A DNA stretch of 40,449 nt from the NCBI GenBank assembly GCA_003140895.1, contig PLLH01000038.1:1-40449 (forward strand), in the 5' to 3' direction. The DNA comes from Elusimicrobiota bacterium. GTDB lineage: Bacteria; Elusimicrobiota; Elusimicrobia; F11. A model generated the notes under the pieces. It made no database searches, had not been told where the DNA came from, and saw only the letters and a program-made list of their open reading frames with translations. A program made the translations under genes and the position numbers. Shown here piece after piece: positions 9,208 to 16,400 of the stretch (its first letter is position 1; each line of letters opens with the position of its first letter).

Positions 9208-10406
9208 CGGGCCACCGCCACCGTTCCGGTCAGGACTTTGTTTTCACCGTTAATGCGATAGACATAGAGTCCGCTGGGAACGACCGATCCGCCGGAGTCC
9301 ATGCCCGACCAGACCAGCGTTGTTGCCGTGCCCATGGATGAAAGAGGGGATAGGGTGGCGACGTATCGGCCGGAGGGTTCAAAAATCTTTCCTTCAACGG
9401 AGGCGCCATTCGGGTTTTCAAGAACGAAATAGACTCGGTCGTTGTAGCCGTCGCCGTTGGGCGTGAAGAGGGACGGATAAACGTTCGTTTGACGCAGAGT
9501 GAGTGAAGCGGCTTTGGGCGCCAAGCGCAGTTGGTAGCGTCCTAGGTTTGAGGTCGCCACACTCACGGTTTGTCCGTGGGTGTCCACGGTTCCGCCGACG
9601 TTCACCCATGTGACGCCGTTAAACCAAAAAAGAGCCAGTTGATCGGGTGATCCGCTGGAGAACGCTTCTTGTTGGGACAATCTGTTCCCGGGAGCCCCAA
9701 GGGCGATCTGACCATCGATCGTGTTGTATCCCACGTTGATGATGACCGGCGACGTGAACGCCATGTCCGACACCTCTTCATTTGTGTCGCCCCGGTGAAG
9801 TTGTATGTTGATGCTGCGGACGACGCCGGCCTGAGCGGGCGTCGTCTCTTCGTTCAGTTTGACGGTGAGGGGAACTCCGTATTTGTTGTAGGCGGGGCGT
9901 AGGATGTCACTGGCGTTACCGGGGATGGTGATGGCCGAATGGCCATCATCGGCTGTGAAAATGGTATTGAGTTCCGGGCTGGAATCCACCAGGAGCGATT
10001 CTTTGGATTCGTTGCCGGATGCGTCCGCCGCCCGGACGGAATAGTAATACGTCAGACCGTCGACACGATCCGCGAACACCGTTAGGGAGATGGGGGTGGA
10101 GTTGATCTTGGAGGCGGCCCCTTTTGGTGATGTTCTCCGGTAAATGTTGTAACCGACGATCTCGGACAGGGCCGCCACGTCCCTCTGTTGGCCAACGGGT
10201 TCCCATATCAGGGTAAAGGTCTTTCTCCATGGATCCCCAAACCCTTTAAGTCCCAGGGGTTCAATGGCAAGAACAGCGGGAGTGGAATTGCTGGACGCGT
10301 ACGGCGTAACGGGAGATACCATTACAAGAAAGAACAGGGAAAAGACCAGTGCGGATCGTGTCGATTTTTCTGGTGGGTTTAAGAGATCGAGGCCGGTCTT
10401 TTTCAT
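9204..10406 (-). CDS. Secreted FN3 protein with FlgD/T9SS-like C-terminal domain
   Basis: About 400 residues from ATG 10406. Residues 20-36 are a hydrophobic signal segment ending near YAS. A fibronectin type III-like domain follows (about 45-140, with YNIYRRTSPKG and YYSVRAADASGNES). The middle beta-rich region contains an ITIPGNASD segment. The C-terminal 90 residues (SLFTPNGDGYND onward, then LVWSGMDSGG and PSGLYVYRI) form a FlgD-like Ig / gliding-motility-type module, usual for surface sorting or anchoring. AGGGG lies 10 nt before the chosen ATG; an upstream TTG at 10448 has no such site. A good promoter lies 5'. It overlaps the PorV-like barrel gene by 4 bp. Confidence 0.84.
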   Translation of the reverse strand: MKKTGLDLLNPPEKSTRSALVFSLFFLVMVSPVTPYASSNSTPAVLAIEPLGLKGFGDPWRKTFTLIWEPVGQQRDVAALSEIVGYNIYRRTSPKGAASKINSTPISLTVFADRVDGLTYYYSVRAADASGNESKESLLVDSSPELNTIFTADDGHSAITIPGNASDILRPAYNKYGVPLTVKLNEETTPAQAGVVRSINIQLHRGDTNEEVSDMAFTSPVIINVGYNTIDGQIALGAPGNRLSQQEAFSSGSPDQLALFWFNGVTWVNVGGTVDTHGQTVSVATSNLGRYQLRLAPKAASLTLRQTNVYPSLFTPNGDGYNDRVYFVLENPNGASVEGKIFEPSGRYVATLSPLSSMGTATTLVWSGMDSGGSVVPSGLYVYRINGENKVLTGTVAVAR

Positions 10407-10460
10407 ATCCAATTTACCCCTGTATTCCACATAATCAGATAAATACAATCTCTCTAATTA

Positions 10461-10491
10461 ATTATGTATATCCAATAACTGAATTTGTCAA
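10461..10491 (-). promoter_or_regulatory. Sigma70-like promoter for the 9204-10406 gene
   Basis: On the minus strand a perfect -35 TTGACA (10491-10486) is followed by CATAAT (10466-10461) at 19-bp spacing; TATACA lies at 15 bp as an alternative. It sits about 55 bp upstream of the chosen ATG. This suggests that the secreted protein/barrel pair has its own transcription start and does not depend only on readthrough from 10601. Confidence 0.5.
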
Positions 10492-10512
10492 CGGGGGTAG
10501 TCTGTCTATATT

Positions 10513-10539
10513 GCAAGTAATTGATAATCAATTACTTGC
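10513..10539. promoter_or_regulatory. 27-bp perfect palindrome, candidate operator
   Basis: Left arm GCAAGTAATTGAT (10513-10525), one central A, right arm ATCAATTACTTGC (10527-10539): 13-bp arms with no mismatch. It lies 21-48 bp upstream of the TTGACA box of the minus-strand promoter, a position typical of an activator or enhancer site. It is not followed by a T run on either strand, so it does not look like an intrinsic terminator for the gene ending at 10601. The binding protein is unknown. Confidence 0.5.
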
Positions 10540-10600
10540 TTATATTCTTTGGTAAGATGGGTTTGTTTTTAGTTGGACGGTAAGGGAGGTAAAAAGGGGT

Positions 10601-12010
10601 TTAAAGCACCCATTCTCCTTTCTGTTTTTCATCGTTTAGGAACGCGGTGATTTTTTGCCGATAGGCTTCGGGCAGGGGGGATTTTTCATATAGCAGTAGG
10701 AATTTGAGGCTTCTGAGAACCTCGCGCTGGACGTCCGGATTGGGGTCTCGGAGGAGCTTAAAGAGAATATCAAGGGTTGTGGTTGTCCCGATTCGAGCCA
10801 AGGAGGCGACAATGCTGGCTCGGGTCCAGGGGTTTTTATCCTCCGCCAAGCCTTTCAAAAATTGAAGAGCTTCGTCGGCTGATGTGGTATATAAACTCAT
10901 CACCTGATCCGCGATGCGGTCCCAGGAGGTTCTTCGTTCGGGAGGAGGGATGTCGCCCATGACGCCTAAAATTTGTTCTTCTTGACGTTTGGCCAGCGAG
11001 AGATCGAGTTGAGCGGCGGTGGATGTTGCGAAGGGAACTCCGCCCGGAGATGTTTTTCTTTTCTCCGCCCATTCGGCCTTCATTTTCTCTTCTTCCTGTC
11101 GCCTTTTCTCGGCTATTTCGGCGAACATCTTCTTCTCTTCGTTTCGTTTTAATTTGTCCATTTCAATATGAAGGTGTTCCTCTTCTCTTCTTTTGATCTT
11201 GGCCAGCTCGGCGGCTCGCTTTTCGGCTTCTTCTTTGGCTTCCATATCTCGTCGGAGAGCGGTTCGTTCCGCTTCCTCTTTTTTTATCGTTTCCTGAAAT
11301 AGTCTCGTTTGGTCGAGCAAGGTGCGCCGGTAATTTTGAAGAGTGAAAAAGAAAAACAGCGCCATAACCAATCCAACGAAGAAAAGCAGATAGATAAACA
11401 GGTTGCTATGAAAAAAGGATGGTTGGTTCTGCGCGGTCGATGAGAGGGGGGCTTGTTTTAGGGAAGGCGGATGAACCGCTTCTTCATGATCATGGGCGGG
11501 CGGGGGAGCATAGACAGGCGCGCTTTCCTGTCTTTTGGGTTTGGGGGTTTCTTTTTTGACAACGCGCCGGACCGGTTCCGCCTGTTGCGGGGGCGGCTCC
11601 GCGAGGGGGGCTCGTGTGAGAGACCCGTATAGGCTTTTTATTTGTGGATCAAACGGGAGATATTTTTGAGATTGCAGAATGAGGTTTTGCGCGCTTTGCG
11701 AATCACCGATTTTGATTTTCGCCTGAATCGTTCGAACATACACTTTAAGGAGAAGTTTTTTGGCTTTTTCGTTCTGGCTGTTTTGATCCAGGGCTTTGTT
11801 GAGATGTGTAATAGAGGCTTCGTCGTTTCCGTCGAGAAAGGCCTGAACGCCTTCGCGGTACGGATCGGCGGCGGATGAATCGGAAGAGGAGGATTCGTTC
11901 AGGGGAGCGGACGATAGATTCCCGGACATGAAGAGTGGGAGGAAGAGGAAAACTCCCGCCTGGAGTGCCGCCGTCAGTCGATGCCCATGGGGTCTGTTTA
12001 AGCTGTTCAT
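10601..12010 (-). CDS. TPR / transmembrane / coiled-coil / HEAT-repeat protein
   Basis: A 469-residue protein of unknown function with a clear mosaic. It has a signal-like hydrophobic N-terminus (about 14-36), a TPR-like helical region (about 48-135), and a Pro-rich linker (about 138-190). One TM helix follows at about 205-223 (IYLLFFVGLVMALFFFF), then a highly charged Glu/Lys coiled coil (about 235-320). HEAT-like repeats occupy the C-terminus (about 375-465, with DKNPWTRASIVASLARIG and RDPNPDVQREVLRSLKFL). If the N-terminus is exported, the TPR part would be periplasmic and the coiled coil plus HEAT part cytoplasmic, a trans-envelope scaffold. It starts 1 bp after the stop of the PorV/TPR gene, so it belongs to that operon. 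Confidence 0.75.
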   Translation of the reverse strand: MNSLNRPHGHRLTAALQAGVFLFLPLFMSGNLSSAPLNESSSSDSSAADPYREGVQAFLDGNDEASITHLNKALDQNSQNEKAKKLLLKVYVRTIQAKIKIGDSQSAQNLILQSQKYLPFDPQIKSLYGSLTRAPLAEPPPQQAEPVRRVVKKETPKPKRQESAPVYAPPPAHDHEEAVHPPSLKQAPLSSTAQNQPSFFHSNLFIYLLFFVGLVMALFFFFTLQNYRRTLLDQTRLFQETIKKEEAERTALRRDMEAKEEAEKRAAELAKIKRREEEHLHIEMDKLKRNEEKKMFAEIAEKRRQEEEKMKAEWAEKRKTSPGGVPFATSTAAQLDLSLAKRQEEQILGVMGDIPPPERRTSWDRIADQVMSLYTTSADEALQFLKGLAEDKNPWTRASIVASLARIGTTTTLDILFKLLRDPNPDVQREVLRSLKFLLLYEKSPLPEAYRQKITAFLNDEKQKGEWVL

Positions 12011-12011
12011 C

Positions 12012-13484
12012 TTATTCGGTCTCGCTTAGATCTTTAACTCGCCCGTAGAGCCGTTGCGCTTCTTGGTTGTCCGGATCGAGTTCCACGGCTGTGATCAATT
12101 GCTGCGCCGCTTGTTTGTAGTCTTCTTCAATGAGATAGATTTGCGCGTGAGCCATTGCCTTAAGTGTATTCACTTTTACGGAAGGCGCAATCTTCTCGAT
12201 AATTTTTAAGCACTGCTGGTATTGTTTGGCCGCGTAAAAATCTTTGGCTTGATCGAACTTGATTTCAGAGGTGTCTCTGGATTGTTTGTCTTGAATCGCT
12301 TTTTCCAGCGCCACCGTTTCCGGGTCGTTCGGCCGTTCATTTAAGATGAGGGTGACAATGCGTTGGGCTTTTTCATAGTCGCCTTCATCGAAAAGCGTTT
12401 GCGCTTTTCGCCGGAGATTGTCGATGTCCGCGGAATCTTGTCTTTTCTGCGGTTTTTCTCCTTTTAATTCGTGCGTGAGCCGTTTTAAGGCCGCCTCCCT
12501 TTTTTGGATGCGTTCCCACTCTTCCCGGATTCGTTCTTCCGCGAACGTGGGGAGGTTTCCAAAACGGATGGTCACTCCAAAACGATGGAGAATTTCAAGC
12601 TCGTTGAAGCTCGTGGAGTAGTCGATGACCAGCGGATCCTTTTCAATTCCAAGCCCCAGCGTGTATTCCTTTTGGTTGATTCCCATCCGGAGGAAGAGGG
12701 GCACCACTTTCGTTTTTAAGAGTTGCGCTTCCAACCCGACTCCCCACCGGAGTCCTTTGGCCGATGTTTTTTGCGACGTTGTGTCCGCGCAAAAAAGGAA
12801 GGAACGGTCCCAAAGCGTGAAATGGAGAGCCGCTCCTGTTTTTATGGCGAGAGGAAAATCATCTTTTGTGTCTTTTAGTTTGAGAGAGGGGGCGATGGCG
12901 TTTTGAAGCGATAACCCCAGGTTAAGAAAATCGCCGAAGGGATGCGTCTGAACTCCAATATCCATTCCGTACCCCGTGGCGGAGTAACCCGCCAGGGATT
13001 GCCGGACGACTTTAATGTTCATGCCGGTATCCAGATAATCCTCCAGGAGCTCCCGCCCATAGGTTAACAGGAAGGCCATGTCTTGTTCGTCGAAGGTGCC
13101 GTTCGCCTGGCCGAACACATCCGTTCGTTCCGCTTGGCCCGATCCCAAATAGAGGAACGAGAGGCCGGCGCTGTCCAAATGCGTCATGGGATACGAGATG
13201 GTGAGAGATTGATAGCGGCCCGCCGACACGAGAGGCGCCACCATAAAGCCGGCTTCACCGGTTTGATTGCCGACGATGCCGGCGGCGTTCGAATAGGGGA
13301 TGGCCGATCCTTTAAGCGCCGTCGCGGCGTTGGCGAGTCCCGCTTCCCGGGCGCTCGCGGCAAACGAGTTGAGCCACTCTCCAGGGGTTCCGCCGTCGGC
13401 CGTCCGTGTTCGATAGGGAAGTTCCAATGCCAGTGACGCGTTTGCCAAGAAGAGGGCACAGAGGAACTGGGCGGCGCGCTTCAC
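12012..13484 (-). CDS. PorV/PorQ-like barrel with C-terminal TPR domain
   Basis: A 490-residue exported protein (signal peptide to about residue 19, ALA). It has an N-terminal PorV/UPF0164-like barrel (about 20-315, with NAATALKGSAIPYSNAAG near the start, degenerate relative to the usual YYNPAG). A charged helix (about 320-350) leads to TPR repeats at about 360-488 (AQTLFDEGDYEKAQRIV and AVELDPDNQEAQRLYGRV). The TPR part would sit in the periplasm, for protein contacts. It begins at GTG (13484) with a 4-bp GTGA overlap with the Kelch/FN3 surface-protein gene, the same arrangement as the 9204/7957 pair. The TPR/HEAT membrane protein follows after 1 bp. Confidence 0.8.
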   Translation of the reverse strand: MKRAAQFLCALFLANASLALELPYRTRTADGGTPGEWLNSFAASAREAGLANAATALKGSAIPYSNAAGIVGNQTGEAGFMVAPLVSAGRYQSLTISYPMTHLDSAGLSFLYLGSGQAERTDVFGQANGTFDEQDMAFLLTYGRELLEDYLDTGMNIKVVRQSLAGYSATGYGMDIGVQTHPFGDFLNLGLSLQNAIAPSLKLKDTKDDFPLAIKTGAALHFTLWDRSFLFCADTTSQKTSAKGLRWGVGLEAQLLKTKVVPLFLRMGINQKEYTLGLGIEKDPLVIDYSTSFNELEILHRFGVTIRFGNLPTFAEERIREEWERIQKREAALKRLTHELKGEKPQKRQDSADIDNLRRKAQTLFDEGDYEKAQRIVTLILNERPNDPETVALEKAIQDKQSRDTSEIKFDQAKDFYAAKQYQQCLKIIEKIAPSVKVNTLKAMAHAQIYLIEEDYKQAAQQLITAVELDPDNQEAQRLYGRVKDLSETE

Positions 13485-16400
13485 TTGAGCACCCCGATCC
13501 GGCGAATTTCCTTATCGGCGCTTCCAGACGTCTCCGCTCTGATTTCCATGATGTAGACGCCGTTGGCGACCGTACTCTGGGAGTCATTTTTTCCATCCCA
13601 GGTTATTTCATTCGTATAACCGAGGGGGTTTCCCATGCCTCCCGTTGAGCCCGGCGAAAATTCTTTGACGCTGACCAAATCGCCCAGAAGCGTATAAATG
13701 CGGATCGTGACGCGTGAATCCTGCGTCAAAATATACCGGATGCGCGTCACCTCGTTCCCGGCCGCAAACGGGTTTGGAAAGTTGGTGAGACCCGTGAGAT
13801 TTTTGGAGGGGGTGGCGGATCCGACGACGCTGTAAACGAACAAACTGTTGACGGTCGCGGTGATGTCTCGTTCACTGGAGGAGCGAACGGTTTGCGTGGG
13901 GACAATCTCCCAACGCCCGCGGGTTTGGTTCAAGCTCGCGATCTTGAGAAGTTTGATGTCGGTGGCCCCTGGATCAACGCTTTGGGCGGTGCTCGTTCGA
14001 GCGGTGCTCGTTCGAGCGGCGCTCGTTTGAGCGGCGCTCGTCTCTGCTGTGATATGGCAGGTGATCCGAGCCAGTATTGAAGGGGGGGGGAGGGCGTCTC
14101 CATTAATGTCGCTGATCTGAAGATTCCAGACGGGGTAGTCGAGGACATGGATGAGGCGGTCGCCGATGGAATCGCGATCGCTTTGATCAAGGATCGTCTT
14201 ATGGGTGTTTTGAGCGTCCCGGATCCGGATGAATTCCTGCGAGCTCAATCCGGAGAGTATTTCCACCGTCAACAAACCATCGGAGCTTTTGGCTTTGGAG
14301 CGGGCCAGCATGAAATGCTCCGTCGCGCTTTGAGTCTCCAGAGAGAGGGAGTTCCGTACCGTGACGCGCCAGTAATACGTCGTGTCCATAAGCAGAGAGC
14401 CGATCGTGGGGCTGTAGTTGGTTTGGGCCAGGTTTGAGACGGTCGTTCCGCCAAGAAGTGAGCTGTTCGTCGAATACAACAAGGAATAGACCAACCCGTC
14501 TTTTGCCTGGTTGGACGGAGCGTCCCACGAAAAAACGAGATCAAACACGGTTGGGAAATCATTCTCCAGGGGTTTGAGCAACGCGAACGTCTTTGGCGGC
14601 AACGGGTTGTAGATCTCAAAGAGGTCGGTGAAGATGGTGGTTGTGAGCGGAGGGGCGCCTGAGTCCGACGCGATCAATTTGAATTTGCACGTGGTTGAAT
14701 TGGGCCATGTTTTGGAATCCAGCACATAACTGGTTTGCGTTCCGGAAGAAAGAAAAACGTAGTTCGTTCCTCCGGATGACGATAAATAGAGGGCATAGGA
14801 ATAGGAAATGTAGGGGCTGGGGTTGCGTGTCTCCCACTGCACCGTCAACGCGTCAGATAGTCGCTGGCCCTGCGTTGGGGCGGATGTGAAGGCCACATCC
14901 GGCGCCTGGCTGAAACTTTGTTTCTCGAAATTCGCGTCAGAGGCGTCCGTGGCGGAATACCCCATCGGGTCAACGACCTCAACTTGAATGCGAAAGGAGG
15001 AACCGTTCGGTAAACCGCTGGAGTTCCATTGATAGCTCGTTGTCCCGGAAGGGATTCCGCTTGAAAGGAGGATCGGATAACTGATCCCGCCGTCAAACGA
15101 AAGGCGCAGAGCGCTGGTCAACGTTTCCCCGGTGTTGGGATCGGAGACCGTCCAAGAAATCGGTGTGAGTTGATTGACCTGTTCTCCACCGTTGGGGGAC
15201 AGAAGCGTCACCGTGGGAGAGGCATTCGTCATCGCGTACGGGCTCACGGTTGAGAGCGGCGAGACGCCGCCCCGGTTGTCCTCCGTTTTGATGGCGAAAT
15301 AATACGTGGTGGCGTCGGAGAGACCGGTCATGGTACTGACGACGGTGTCGCCGGGGTTGGCGACGAGCGGAAGCGTTTGCGAGTTCGGGGCCGCCGTCCA
15401 CTCCGCGTTCGACAAAATAGGCCCTTGCGTTGAGGCGCGCATATACAATTTTCCGTTGTCGACTCGTCCCTCATCGTCTCCGGGGAAAGTCCAGGTCACT
15501 TGGATTTGGCGATTACCGGGTCCTCGCAACGCAGCCATTATCGTTACCGGAGACGGAGGTCCGTTGCTCCTCGCCGACGGGCTCACCGTTGATAAATTAG
15601 ACCTGTTACCCAGGGCGTCATCGGTTTTTATGGCGAAGTAATAGGTGGTGGCGTCCGATAGCCCTGTCACAACGGTGTGGATCGTATCACCCAGAGAGGC
15701 GTTTAGAGCTTCCGAGTAGGACACCGTGGCGGCGGTCCAGGACGTTGTCGTGAGAATGGGGCCTTCCGTCGAAGCTCGGACGAGGGTCAGCCCGTTGTTG
15801 ACCCGGCCCCCATCGTCCCCCGGGAAAACCCAGGTGAGGGTGATCTGCCCGTTTCCAGGGCCCACCGCGGCCGTCATTTGGGTCACGGGTTGCGGAGGGC
15901 CGTTTGTTCGAGCGAAAGGACTCACCAAGGAGAGAGCGGACCGGTTTCCCAGTTCGTCGTCCGTTTTTATGGAGAAGTAGTAGGTTGTGGCGTCTCCCAG
16001 CCCCGTCACGGTGCTCACCACCGTTTCTCCCGGATTGGCGTTTAAGGTAAATGTTCGTTCTTCTCCTGCGGCAGCGTTCCACGCTCCTTCCGTGAGGATC
16101 GCGCTTTCCGTCGAATATCGGACAACGGCCAATGCATTGTCCAACCGGCCTTGGCCCAAGAAGGCGCCCGAGGAGACCCAAGTGAGAACGATTTCTCCAT
16201 TGGCCAGACCCATGGCGGCGGTCATTTGCGTAACAGCCCCAGGAGGAGTTGTGGTGTCGATCACCAATCTGTACGGGTCGCTCCACTCTCCGTAAAGACC
16301 CCAGGTGTCTTTCGCGCGCGCTCGCCAAACCCAGGTTCCCTGAGGTATGTTTGTCTGAGGGATAAACGACACATTGGAACCATCTTGAGGAATATTTTCA

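Noticed and set aside
10513-10539. Palindrome as an intrinsic terminator for the gene ending at 10601
   Set aside because: The stem is AT-rich with a one-base centre and no T run follows on the minus strand, so an operator reading is better supported.
13083-13596. Overlapping open frames of 80-117 codons on both strands at the start of the PorV/TPR gene
   Set aside because: Shadows rich in Arg/Gly/Pro with no start signals; the PorV-like frame is continuous with a signal peptide.
13986-14045. Tandem repeat as a CRISPR array
   Set aside because: Units are 15 bp with no spacers and lie in frame inside a coding region; there are no cas genes in the window.
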